NCBI GenBank assembly: GCA_028693555.1
Contig: JAQUVD010000016.1
Coordinates: forward strand, 1 to 64,000
Reading direction: 5' to 3'
Source: Hespellia sp.
Lineage (GTDB): Bacteria > Bacillota > Clostridia > Lachnospirales > Lachnospiraceae
Length of the DNA stretch: 64,000 nt
Position 1 is the stretch's first letter. Each line of letters starts with the position of its first letter. Shown here piece by piece: positions 14,125 through 25,488 of this stretch. The notes below the pieces were generated by a model that was not told where the DNA came from, did no database searches, and saw only the letters and a program-made list of their open reading frames with translations. A program made the translations under genes and the position numbers.

Positions 14125-14517
14125 CTATCCACGGAAAAATTGCGAAAGCGTTTCATTCACAATCCGTTCAATATCTTCTTTGCTCTGTTCCCAAAATCCA
14201 CCACTGCCAACTAAAGCTCCATTATTCGCAGCATCTAAAACCGTCTTCATATCCCATGTGCCGGTCGAATATCTGTATGAATCATCCAAATATAATTCTA
14301 ATTCCCATGTATTACCTGAACTTGTCACGCCTGAACTTCTAGGAGTATTTCCAAGTGCACCAGTTCTGATATATTTATCTGGTTGACTTGTATAATACGC
14401 CCAAGTGTTTTCATGCAATGCTGCTTCACCTTTTACATCTATCAAATTTACTGCTTTACTAATATCTCTTTTTACACTGGCAACAAGAGATGACATATTA
14501 TTAAATGTACCGCCCAC
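14125..14517 (-). CDS. HK97 gp10-like phage tail/neck protein
   Basis: 130 residues resembling HK97 gp10-type neck or tail-completion proteins: a helical N-terminus, then a loop YIRTGALGNTPRSS and a beta strand TWELELYLD, with T-W-D-M-K and a helical end. The GTG start behind GGGAGGGGG overlaps the end of the HU-like gene by 17 bp. It is the only structural phage-type gene in view. Without neighbouring head or tail genes it may be a remnant or part of a rearranged module. Confidence 0.6.
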   Translation of the reverse strand: MGGTFNNMSSLVASVKRDISKAVNLIDVKGEAALHENTWAYYTSQPDKYIRTGALGNTPRSSGVTSSGNTWELELYLDDSYRYSTGTWDMKTVLDAANNGALVGSGGFWEQSKEDIERIVNETLSQFFRG

Positions 14518-14899
14518 TTTCCCCCTCCCTTTTGCCCAGTTCTTTTTCTGTATACTTCTTACATGCTTCTTCCAATTTAATACCAGGACGAATTTTGACC
14601 TTGTATTGTTCTGGAATTGTTACCTCGGTATTATAATAAACACTTCTCGACTTTCTCTCAGCACGTAAAACTGGTTCGATAATCATATAGCGATTCAACT
14701 GAATTGTCTCACCAGCTTCAAGAGCATCAACAATTTCATCCATGAAAGCCATCAACACATTGTTTACAATTGGCTGAGAATATTTTAGATTGTATTTTCT
14801 TTTGTACAGCTCTTTGTTACCGCCAACCGTGATTTTTGTATCCTTTAATCTATTTGCAGTTCTTTTTACAATATCTGGCTTCAATACTTTTTTACTCAT
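14501..14899 (-). CDS. HU/IHF-like DNA-binding protein
   Basis: 132 residues. The segment QPIVNNVLMAFMDEIVDALEAGETIQLNRYMIIEPVLRAERKSRSVYYNTEVTIPEQYKVKIRPGIKLEEA follows HU: helix pair, then the beta-arm region and a C-terminal helix. The usual G-F-G-x-F turn and the arm's R-N-P tip are altered, so DNA bending may differ. Both ends carry basic extensions (KRTANRLKDTK, KKYTEKELGKREG). The start was set at 14899 by GAGGA at normal spacing. The ATG at 14905 touches the ribosome site. Confidence 0.65.
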   Translation of the reverse strand: MSKKVLKPDIVKRTANRLKDTKITVGGNKELYKRKYNLKYSQPIVNNVLMAFMDEIVDALEAGETIQLNRYMIIEPVLRAERKSRSVYYNTEVTIPEQYKVKIRPGIKLEEACKKYTEKELGKREGESGRYI

Positions 14900-14939
14900 A
14901 TGCATTCCTCATCTTTCTTTATCTATTTTTAGGCACTAA

Positions 14940-14984
14940 AATAAGCCCACACACTCACATTTCTATTAAGTGCATGGACTTATT
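14940..14984 (-). terminator. Terminator at the element's right edge
   Basis: AATAAG (14940-14945) pairs with CTTATT (14979-14984), with inner CC/GG and CAC/GTG pairing, and is followed on the minus strand by TTTT. It would stop transcription entering the element from the truncated carboxypeptidase gene. Confidence 0.5.
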
Positions 14985-15050
14985 CAGATGTCCAAATATT
15001 CAATTTTAAGTATATGGTATATAGGGCATTATTTTTTGTCTACTAAAGCA

Positions 15051-15491
15051 CTACGCCACACAGGCGTCATTTGCGGACGCTACCGCAATGCACTTGATCA
15101 TCGTATCTACGGTCTGTGTTTCTCCCACTTCAAGAAACACCTGCGAACCGCCCATCGATGCTGCGTATTCAGATGTCGTCACTTCGTCTTCCAAATGAAT
15201 TTTGCCCGATTCTAAGGCATCGAAAATAAGAAGGAGTGTCATGACCTTTGTCACGCTTGCCGGTGGAAGCTTCTCATCCGCATTTTTTTCGTATACAACT
15301 TTTCCTGTAGATGCTTCCATAAGCAATGCTGACGGTGCACCGATGTCGATTTCACCCTCCTGCTCCGGCGATGTACTCTCTTCCTGTTCATTTTCCTGCT
15401 GCATCACCGTCTGTATTTCTGTCTGTGTATTTACATAAAGTGGGTTCAACGCAAGCATTGCACTCAGTAAAAAAGCCAGCCATATCTTCAT
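15051..15491 (-). pseudogene. D-alanyl-D-alanine carboxypeptidase, cut by the mobile element
   Basis: 146 residues of a DacF/PBP5-type enzyme: signal peptide, then the catalytic S-x-x-K motif in PPASVTKVM and the S-x-N motif in VASANDAC. The frame stops three codons later at a TAG that belongs to the inserted DNA. The KTG motif and the membrane-anchoring C-terminus, about 200 residues, are missing and presumably lie beyond the element's other end. As it stands the product cannot trim peptidoglycan pentapeptides. The insertion point is in codons for one of the most conserved motifs of the family. The start follows GGAAGAAGGGA. Confidence 0.85.
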
Positions 15492-15566
15492 AGATGCGTC
15501 CCTTCTTCCGGCACTTTTCTATTATCAAGATATGACTGGTTATTTTATTTCATACGTTTTTTGATA

Positions 15567-18500
15567 CTATAGAAATTTCTTCTTCCTATTTCGGTTCATT
15601 TTATTCTTTCTGTTCTTTATTACAATAACCGCGATTGCAGAGGCCGCCATGAGTAATAGCACACCCCATATCATCAGATTTGTAGTATCACCTGTTTTTA
15701 CCGATTTCTTCTGTTCTGTATCCTTTGATTGCTTCTGTGCCGGGACTGCCTGTGGCTTGCCCGGCTGATCTGTTGTCACCGTTGGGTTCTGAGGGGTTTG
15801 TGGTTTCTCCGGTGTTCCCGGATTTTCGGGTGTCTCCGGTGTTTCAGGCACTTCCTCTCTCGTAAATCCACTGTCCTGATATGGCAGATTGTACGTTTCC
15901 TGATTCTGCTTTTTCAACTCTGCGACACTCGGCATATGAATGCCGGTAATAACGGCTTTCTCCAACATTCCGTTGCTCGAATAAGTCCCGTCTGCTTTGG
16001 AATTTATTGTTTTTTCTTCATCAGTGAGCCCCGCATCTTTTGTTGTCACTTTGTAATCTTTGATATCTTGATTCTTAGAGGAAGTAAATTCCACCTGATA
16101 TTCTCCCTCCGGAAGCTTATCAAATTTGTAATGTCCGTTTTCATCTGTGAGTATCGAATTTCCATATTTTTCATACTCTCCAGAGGCATTCTGCTTATAC
16201 AATGTCACTGTTATGTTTTTCCATAAGTCTTCACCATCCTGACGCAGTCCGTCTTTGTTCTTATCAAACCACGCGGTTCCTTCCAGCGAACGACTATATA
16301 CAACCGCTTTGTGTCGCTTTTCCAGCTTCTGCTGCGAATAGCTGTTATATAATATGTCTCCCTCTGCTGCATCGTCCAGACTATATGTGACATGAATGAT
16401 AGTGGAAGTCATCTTTGGAAGTTCACCATCCACGTATGCCCATGCCGTCGGCCACGCACCAATCAAGCCTTCGCCCGTAATTTTCCCGGTCTCTGTATCT
16501 AACGATGCTTTTTGCCATGCTTTTACATCATCTATAGATATCTGCTCTGCTTTCTTGCCTATATACTTCTGATCTGCTGTATAGTAAATCGCAACATCTT
16601 TTCCTGCATTTTTATCAATACTCAGCAATGCATCCATATCCATAGACATCTCTACAATATGATATTTGCCTTTCATAATGGTGCCATCCACACCATCTGA
16701 CGGCATCGTGTCTACTGCATATAGATTGGATTTTGCTACGTCACTGGAATTATTAACCACCAATTTATATTTCGCTTTTCCAAAACGTTCCAAATTCTGA
16801 TCACCTGTTTTCGTGATATTAAAGGACGCGAGTTTTACAACCTGAATAGAAGCAGTTGCTTCGTTCCAATTTTCCGGCTTTGTAACACGTCTGTCCTGAT
16901 CAGTCTGAGCCGTTACTATATTCTTCAATACCTCTGTATCTGATACATCGCTCGTCGGATGCGCCTCATCACCAATTTTGCAGCTATAATACAGGGATGG
17001 AAGCGTTCCGGTTTTGATTTCGACCTTCGGAATACTCCATTTCAATGTGGTAGTTCCATCTTCATTTTTCGTAATCTCAGGTTCAGTCGGTAACCCTTTT
17101 TCTACCGTCCCCGCCTGCGGAAGCTGTGAGGTATACACTCCGCCCCAATTTGCACTATTCTTTACATATGTGAGTTTTTCCGGAAGTGTGTCAGTCAGAT
17201 AAACAGTTGTCGTATTATCTGCTGGAACATCAACCCCCTGTTGGAACTGAATTGCAGTTGCCAGTTCATAATCCACATATCGTTCACCGTTTCCAATGTC
17301 AAAGCTGGACTTACTATCTGTCATTCCACCGTTTGTCACCTTCTGTGCCACAGATTTAGAAATATGTATTACATATGGTACAACATAAAGGCTGTCACCA
17401 TGTGAAACATCCGTTGTTTCACCACCCCGATATCCCGTTTCGTCATATGTTGCTTTCTTGTAATCCTTTCCTTTGATAATTATAATATTTGGCTCTGTTG
17501 AAAAACCGCCTGCTTCTGTTCTGCTCTGGAAATTCCCCGCTTTAGCATAATCCCTAAAATCGGCTGCTGTCAGCTCGTCTACTGGTTTTCCCATTACTGC
17601 CGCAGCTTTATCTTTTACCCGCTCTGCCGTCCATGCATTTGTATCTTCGCAAATCATGAATACCTCGCCTGCATTTTTATAGTCGTTTTTCACCTTAATT
17701 CCGGTCTGTTCAAGTAAACCGATATTGTTTTGTCCCGTATTACATCCACGCCATTCATAAAGCGCACCCACACAGATTTTTAGATCAGATTTAAGTGCCT
17801 CCAGAGAATCATAAAACAGCAGTGTTCCATCATCCTCTTTCGCAGCCTGCATCTCAGCATCATCTATCCAGCCTGTTCCATCGGCCTTCGCCACATAGCG
17901 CAGAGTACACGTCCAGTCGTCTCCTGCTCCCGTATGATAGATCTCACCATTTGCATCCGACAATTCAATTGCCGTATCATCGAATTTCACCAGCTGATCT
18001 GCCGCTATCGTATGATTATCTATATCAGATTCATCGACATCCGATTCGCTGTAAACAGTTGTATAGGCAAGAACTCCTCCTGCAGCAGCAGAGTCAGTTC
18101 CATTCCATTTTGCAGCATCCGTTCCATCACTTCCTGCTGTCCAGTTCTTCCAGCTGCTATAGAATATTTCCTGATCGTGATTTCCTCCGCCACTTTTCAT
18201 ATAACGGTTTAACACGCCTTGATCGTCATTCAAGACCGTCTGGTTTTCTGCTGCTACATCAGTTTGGCTGACTGCGTGCATATTGCAATCTTCCGCCTTG
18301 ATTTCTATACTCCCCTCATCAAATCCACAAAATTCCTGCAATGTTCCTTCTGTCTCATTCTCCCATGGCTGAATAACCGTAAAATTCTGTACTGCAAATA
18401 CACCAATTCCTACTTTATTGTCATTCAGAGAATAAATGCTGTTCCCATTAATACTGTGTTGTGGAAAAGCGTTCATATCAATCTCATAGCCACTGACTGT

Positions 18501-19751
18501 AAACGAAAGCTTCCTGCCACTCTGGGTAGCTGTCCATGTTCCACTTTCTTTACACTGATTCGTCTTATCCCCGTCATTTGCACTGCTATATGGGAACTCC
18601 AGATTTAGATTGCCGTCAGCTGTACCGTTTGTTGTAATTGAATACAAAAGCGGCGTATATTTATCTGTCACATCTATTTGCTTTTCCTCACCGCCAGTCT
18701 GTTTTACCGTGCTTGTAAGATTTACATCAAAGGCAAAATCCCCCTTTGGCAGCTCGATGCCTTTAATCCCTTTATCATAATTTCCATTTCTAAGCTGGAG
18801 GCCAACGGTATAGGTTGCTGCCCATCCGGTTACGCTTTGCTGATTTCCAGCATCGGTTGGGACTTGATAATTGTTCTTAGCACTAATCTTGTTTGCCTTT
18901 AACTGGATATTGTAATTTGGTGCAGATGTAACAATTACCTTTTCAGGTGTCAGCGTCTTAGCGACCTTATCTGTACATCCCTCAGCCCATGCTTCAATTA
19001 TTGGCTGAATCTCATACCCTTCTGCTTTTCCGCCTACCTGTAAAACAATTTCAACCGTAGCTCCGCCCGGAATCACTACACCCGTTCCTTGTGAATCCGG
19101 CAGTGTCCTGAAAAATGTATACTGCTTCTTACCATCATCTGTTTTGGATTCCGTCCAATCCTCTGCCCAGCTCATTGCACTTTGATCCAAAGTCAGCTCG
19201 TTGTCATCCGGTATTGTTACCTTGTATCCGACACGTCCGCTGGCGTAGCTCATATGAGGATCGTGTGACTGAACATTCGTCTCTATACTGTATTTAACTG
19301 AATCGTAAGAACGCACCCTGTTATTTGCATTGGTGCTGTCGTTACCTCTTATATCATCCTTATCAAATGGTCCGACACCCGTTGATATGCCGGTTCCCCA
19401 AGCATTGCCTGTAAGCTTCAGTTCACTGACATATGCTTTATCTACAGGTGGAGCCTGATCACCATTTTCCTCATTCTGAGCATCCAGCATTTCCGGTTCA
19501 TCTATTATTTCCAGTTCATCTGTCGCATTCGGCTCGTCCGTCACCTCTGGTTCACTGACCAGCGCTGTTTCATCCGGCACTTCCGGCTTATCCACGGTCT
19601 CTTCTTTTATATCTGCCGTACTTTCCATCTTCATATCTTCGTCTACTGTCGGGAATCCTTCCGCTAAAGCAGTCATTCCCTGCTGCGAACAAACTGCTGC
19701 AATAATTAATAAAACAGAAAGAATACCCCTCATTCTTTTTCGCATTTTCAA
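15567..19751 (-). CDS. Large wall-anchored surface protein, SdrD_B-type domain, VKTGD sorting signal
   Basis: 1394 residues. An N-terminal signal peptide (about 1-30) is followed by an acidic D/E/P-rich stretch (36-100), a long region of beta-rich repeats without clear family, and near 1180-1270 a SdrD_B/Cna_B-like domain (GTAWFDKNKDGLRQDG and DENGHYKFDKLPEGEYQVEF). A proline-rich linker follows, then VKTGD (1351-1355), a hydrophobic helix and a basic tail. This is the sortase-anchoring arrangement in its Clostridial variant. No sortase is in the window. It lies just upstream of the cut carboxypeptidase gene. An adhesin or fibre-like role is likely, with ligand unknown. Confidence 0.85.
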   Translation of the reverse strand: MKMRKRMRGILSVLLIIAAVCSQQGMTALAEGFPTVDEDMKMESTADIKEETVDKPEVPDETALVSEPEVTDEPNATDELEIIDEPEMLDAQNEENGDQAPPVDKAYVSELKLTGNAWGTGISTGVGPFDKDDIRGNDSTNANNRVRSYDSVKYSIETNVQSHDPHMSYASGRVGYKVTIPDDNELTLDQSAMSWAEDWTESKTDDGKKQYTFFRTLPDSQGTGVVIPGGATVEIVLQVGGKAEGYEIQPIIEAWAEGCTDKVAKTLTPEKVIVTSAPNYNIQLKANKISAKNNYQVPTDAGNQQSVTGWAATYTVGLQLRNGNYDKGIKGIELPKGDFAFDVNLTSTVKQTGGEEKQIDVTDKYTPLLYSITTNGTADGNLNLEFPYSSANDGDKTNQCKESGTWTATQSGRKLSFTVSGYEIDMNAFPQHSINGNSIYSLNDNKVGIGVFAVQNFTVIQPWENETEGTLQEFCGFDEGSIEIKAEDCNMHAVSQTDVAAENQTVLNDDQGVLNRYMKSGGGNHDQEIFYSSWKNWTAGSDGTDAAKWNGTDSAAAGGVLAYTTVYSESDVDESDIDNHTIAADQLVKFDDTAIELSDANGEIYHTGAGDDWTCTLRYVAKADGTGWIDDAEMQAAKEDDGTLLFYDSLEALKSDLKICVGALYEWRGCNTGQNNIGLLEQTGIKVKNDYKNAGEVFMICEDTNAWTAERVKDKAAAVMGKPVDELTAADFRDYAKAGNFQSRTEAGGFSTEPNIIIIKGKDYKKATYDETGYRGGETTDVSHGDSLYVVPYVIHISKSVAQKVTNGGMTDSKSSFDIGNGERYVDYELATAIQFQQGVDVPADNTTTVYLTDTLPEKLTYVKNSANWGGVYTSQLPQAGTVEKGLPTEPEITKNEDGTTTLKWSIPKVEIKTGTLPSLYYSCKIGDEAHPTSDVSDTEVLKNIVTAQTDQDRRVTKPENWNEATASIQVVKLASFNITKTGDQNLERFGKAKYKLVVNNSSDVAKSNLYAVDTMPSDGVDGTIMKGKYHIVEMSMDMDALLSIDKNAGKDVAIYYTADQKYIGKKAEQISIDDVKAWQKASLDTETGKITGEGLIGAWPTAWAYVDGELPKMTSTIIHVTYSLDDAAEGDILYNSYSQQKLEKRHKAVVYSRSLEGTAWFDKNKDGLRQDGEDLWKNITVTLYKQNASGEYEKYGNSILTDENGHYKFDKLPEGEYQVEFTSSKNQDIKDYKVTTKDAGLTDEEKTINSKADGTYSSNGMLEKAVITGIHMPSVAELKKQNQETYNLPYQDSGFTREEVPETPETPENPGTPEKPQTPQNPTVTTDQPGKPQAVPAQKQSKDTEQKKSVKTGDTTNLMIWGVLLLMAASAIAVIVIKNRKNKMNRNRKKKFL

Positions 19752-19778
19752 TCTCCTTTTCTGACATACTAAATGACA

Positions 19779-19795
19779 CGAATTATGATAATTCG
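19779..19795. promoter_or_regulatory. Palindrome upstream of the surface protein
   Basis: CGAATTA-TGA-TAATTCG, 28 bp before the start codon. It is either an operator or a leader hairpin controlling the surface protein. Confidence 0.45.
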
Positions 19796-19934
19796 CTGCT
19801 ATTTCTTAAAGTTACATAATATCGACAGTATTTTATCACTATCTGTCTTTTATTTTGGTGTCATTTTTATATTTTAGTATCATTTTTTTATGTTTAAGGT
19901 TGTTAAGCACATTTGATTGATCTCTACAAAAGAA

Positions 19935-19976
19935 ATCAGACCCCTCGCACAAATATACTTGCACGAAAGGTCTGAT
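19935..19976 (-). terminator. Terminator of the glycoside operon
   Basis: ATCAGACC (19935-19942) and GGTCTGAT (19969-19976) pair perfectly just past the symporter stop, with T-rich sequence following on the minus strand. Confidence 0.75.
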
Positions 19977-19987
19977 ATACATCATAT

Positions 19988-21427
19988 CTAGCCTTGCATT
20001 TTATTTTGATCTCCCACTCGCTTTGCATCAATTTCTTTCTTGATTTTTGCATAATTCTTATCCAGATCATATGGAATCATTAGGAATATACTAATCAGAC
20101 AAGTTACAATCGAAATACCGGCAAAACCAATCCTAATTGCAGTCACCGCACTGGATGCCTGTACTGCTGCATTGGCATCATATGCACCCTGTACCAGCAA
20201 GAACGAAATGGCAGCAGATGCAATTGCCGAGGATATCTTGCCCGCGAAACCAAGCACAGCACCCTGCGTCCCCGCAAGACTCTTTCCAAATTTCCATTCG
20301 CCATAATCTACACAGTCTGCCAGCATGGAGAAGTACATAACCTGACGCAGTCCAAACCCAAGTCCGACAAACGCAACTGCGATATAAACAATCGTTGTAT
20401 TTGTGCTGAAAAATAGTACAATATATGCCACCAGATCAACTACCGCACCAATCTGCATGATGTTACGTTTGCTGATTTTTGCATTTAACAGCGTGGACAG
20501 AAGTTGTGTCACAATCGGTGTAATCGTCAGGAGCGAAACCGCAAGACTCATTTTACTTACATCTCCCAGAACGTATGTAAAGTAATATTGTATTGCATTG
20601 TACATTGCGTAATATCCGATAAACAGAACGAACGCAACACCGAGCATCAGCATAAAAGGTTTGGTTCGAAATACATAACCAAGATCTTTTAAAATACCTT
20701 CCCCTTTTACTTTCTTTACAATCATCGGTGGATTGACTTCTTCAATACTCATGACGCAGATCCACATAATCACAATTACAATAATTCCCAGAATAATGTT
20801 TGTGTTTCGGTAACCCACTGCAAGTGCCGCATTGCCTGCGTCCTGCCCGCCTGCAAAGAAATACACCATCGGAATCACCATGGCAGCAGATGTCAGAGAT
20901 CCCAGATTAGAGAATATTGTTCTTGAAGTTACAATCTTCGTACGCTCCACGGAATCTGCACTTAATGACGGTAAGATCGAACCCATCGGAATATTTACCA
21001 GTGTATAGCCAAAAGAAAATACCATATATGTCAGGTACGCCCATACTAGTTTCGGACCTGCCGCCCAGCCGACTGGGACACAGAACAATAGCACCATTCC
21101 AACTGCCAGCACAGGAGCGCCCCAGAACATCCACGGTCTGTTTCTACCCATTTTCGTATTGGTACGGTCAATCATGATTCCGACCAGATAATCTGTCACT
21201 CCATCAAAAATCTTTGTTATCACAAACATAAAGCCAACTGCTCCCGCACCTAATCCCGCACAGTTCGTATAGTAAAACAGCAGATAAGTATTTACCAGCA
21301 GATATGCAAGATTACACGCATAGTCCGAAATACCAAATCCAATCCTCTGACGCCACTTGAAAAATGTGGTCTGATAATATGCAGGTTCATGTTTCAACTT
21401 ACACTTGTTCTCTACATGTTCATTCAT
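19988..21427 (-). CDS. GPH-family sugar:cation symporter
   Basis: 479 residues with about twelve membrane helices. The N-terminal RIGFGISDYACNLAYLLVNTYLLFYYTN, then KIFDGVTDYLVGIMIDRTNTKMGRNRPW, is diagnostic of the glycoside-pentoside-hexuronide family (MelB, XynP and relatives). The D-x-x-x-D in helix II is the cation-site region, and the MGRNRPW loop is conserved. It is the last gene of the glycoside operon, so it probably imports the oligosaccharide or aryl glycoside that the GH1, GH51 and GH78 enzymes then act on in the cytoplasm. The substrate cannot be read from sequence. Confidence 0.9.
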   Translation of the reverse strand: MNEHVENKCKLKHEPAYYQTTFFKWRQRIGFGISDYACNLAYLLVNTYLLFYYTNCAGLGAGAVGFMFVITKIFDGVTDYLVGIMIDRTNTKMGRNRPWMFWGAPVLAVGMVLLFCVPVGWAAGPKLVWAYLTYMVFSFGYTLVNIPMGSILPSLSADSVERTKIVTSRTIFSNLGSLTSAAMVIPMVYFFAGGQDAGNAALAVGYRNTNIILGIIVIVIMWICVMSIEEVNPPMIVKKVKGEGILKDLGYVFRTKPFMLMLGVAFVLFIGYYAMYNAIQYYFTYVLGDVSKMSLAVSLLTITPIVTQLLSTLLNAKISKRNIMQIGAVVDLVAYIVLFFSTNTTIVYIAVAFVGLGFGLRQVMYFSMLADCVDYGEWKFGKSLAGTQGAVLGFAGKISSAIASAAISFLLVQGAYDANAAVQASSAVTAIRIGFAGISIVTCLISIFLMIPYDLDKNYAKIKKEIDAKRVGDQNKMQG

Positions 21428-21514
21428 ATTTTACCCTCTTTTCTCTTCATACCTTTTTCTTTTCTTGAAGTTGGTATAAGAATATCGTAATCTGACATAA
21501 AATAATATTAATTT

Positions 21515-23071
21515 CTATTGAATTTTCTCACTTTCTATCGTCCTAAATTTATAGGTATTCACGGAAGCTCCCGGTACTGTGATTGACCAGATTTTATATG
21601 CTGCTTCAGACAAACATTCCGGAGTTTTTCCCTTCCTCGGCTGAATTTTTTGTGGCTCTTCAACTGAGTTGAAGTCCATAGGTGACTCACTGCAGAGCGT
21701 GTCTGCTTCCCAAAAATCATACTCGTTTTCTAATTCAAGCTGTATGGTCTGTTCCTTTTGATAGTCGGTATTTACGATATTGATACTGATGATATCGTCC
21801 TTCTCTGATGCAAATGTATAGACGGTTTCCTTTTCCGACTCCGTTTGGATACCAAGAACGGTTCCTCCTCTATGTACCTTATACATTTCAAATACATAAT
21901 AATTCGGTGTCAGAATCATATGTTCACCCTCGGTCAAAATCAGCGAGTTCAATACGTTCACAGTCTGTGCCACACACGCCATAGTTACTTTGTCACAATT
22001 TCGGTGGAAAATATCCAATGTCAGTGCGGTCGTAACTGCATCACGCATCGTGCATTGCTGATATAAGGCCGGTCGGTTTAAAAACGCACGGCCGTGCCAA
22101 TTGCCCCATTCTCCGATAATCAGATCACAATGTGTCTCATTCCCGGGAAAATCTCCCTCTGCTTCCGGAAGTCTCTCAACACCTTCCCGAATCAGTTCTG
22201 ACTGCTCCAGAATAATATCTTCCAGTTCCATACAGCCTTCTACGACCTGATACCATTCCTCTTCTGTAAATACAGTCTCCGAAGCTTCCAGATCTTTGAT
22301 ATTCCAATTATAAAAATGCATGTCGAACGCATGGATCTTCGGTGTCCGGAATTCTCCGAGCGCCCGAAAGAATTCTCTGGTCCAGCGTACCCTCTCCTTT
22401 GGTTTATTTCCATCCGGTCCACATGCAATCAGCTTCATATCAATTCCATCTACGGGATGAAAAAAATCAACCGGTTTGAAATTCGGCATGGAGGAAGCAT
22501 ATTTGCGGTACTCTGTGGCATAGCTCTGTGCCGTATAATTTCCGCCACCTGCCCAGCATTCATTTCCGATTCCCCAAAACTCGACCTGAAACGGTTCTTC
22601 ACTTCCATTGCTTTTTCGTTCCTGAGAAAGTGTGGTTGCTTCCTTCCGGTTACAATATTCTGCCCACTCTACCATTTCTTCTACACTGCCTTTGAGCATA
22701 TTGATATTGAGCCACGGCTTTGCTCCGATCAGCTCACAGAATTTCATGAATTCATGCGTTCCAAACTCATTCTTTTCTTCTTCATATGTTCCAAAATTTT
22801 CATTCCATGTTGTTTTTCTATCTGCTCCAACACCATCTCTCCAATGATACATATCCGCATAGCAGCCCCCCGGCCATCTTACAACCGGCGGCGCAATCTC
22901 CTTTAATGCGTCCACAACATCTTTTCGCATCCCATCATAATTCGGAATCGGCGAATCCTCTCCGACCCAGATACCATCTGAAATGCAGTTCCCCAAAAAT
23001 TCAATGAACTGGCTGTGCAGCTCCGGATGAATATATTTTTCCTTTATTTTCTGACCTATTTTCATCTTCAT
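21515..23071 (-). CDS. abfA: Alpha-L-arabinofuranosidase, GH51
   Basis: 518 residues, cytoplasmic (no signal peptide). GH51 landmarks: E-F-L-G-N-C near the start, VVRWPGGCYADMYHW, GIGNECW with the acid/base glutamate, and IIGEWGNWHG with the nucleophile glutamate, followed by the C-terminal beta domain. The enzyme releases terminal arabinofuranosyl groups from small arabinosides. The start was set at 23071, one base after the stop of the GH1 gene (TAATATG) with GTGAGGAAAA as ribosome site. An earlier ATG would overlap the GH1 gene. Coupling to GH1 suggests action on the same molecule. Confidence 0.92.
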   Translation of the reverse strand: MKMKIGQKIKEKYIHPELHSQFIEFLGNCISDGIWVGEDSPIPNYDGMRKDVVDALKEIAPPVVRWPGGCYADMYHWRDGVGADRKTTWNENFGTYEEEKNEFGTHEFMKFCELIGAKPWLNINMLKGSVEEMVEWAEYCNRKEATTLSQERKSNGSEEPFQVEFWGIGNECWAGGGNYTAQSYATEYRKYASSMPNFKPVDFFHPVDGIDMKLIACGPDGNKPKERVRWTREFFRALGEFRTPKIHAFDMHFYNWNIKDLEASETVFTEEEWYQVVEGCMELEDIILEQSELIREGVERLPEAEGDFPGNETHCDLIIGEWGNWHGRAFLNRPALYQQCTMRDAVTTALTLDIFHRNCDKVTMACVAQTVNVLNSLILTEGEHMILTPNYYVFEMYKVHRGGTVLGIQTESEKETVYTFASEKDDIISINIVNTDYQKEQTIQLELENEYDFWEADTLCSESPMDFNSVEEPQKIQPRKGKTPECLSEAAYKIWSITVPGASVNTYKFRTIESEKIQ

Positions 23072-23072
23072 A

Positions 23073-25484
<2,412 letters not shown>

Positions 25485-25488
<4 letters not shown>

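Larger units (their letters stand above)
1..15050. mobile_element. Right-hand part of an integrated phage/plasmid-like element
   Basis: This AT-rich stretch of mostly small minus-strand genes contains phage or plasmid functions (resolvase, sigma-like proteins, HNH nucleases, XRE regulators, gp10-like and HU-like proteins). It ends abruptly at about 15050, where a D-Ala-D-Ala carboxypeptidase reading frame is cut. The left end lies outside the window and no integrase is visible, since the resolvase at 2821-3414 is too small to be a large serine integrase. It may be a prophage, a phage-plasmid or a conjugative element. No portal, terminase, relaxase or coupling ATPase is in view, so the type cannot be decided here. 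Confidence 0.75.

Noticed and set aside
17795-18608. Plus-strand frames inside the surface-protein gene
   Set aside because: They are shadows of a 4.2-kb minus-strand gene, with no ribosome sites and no recognisable product.
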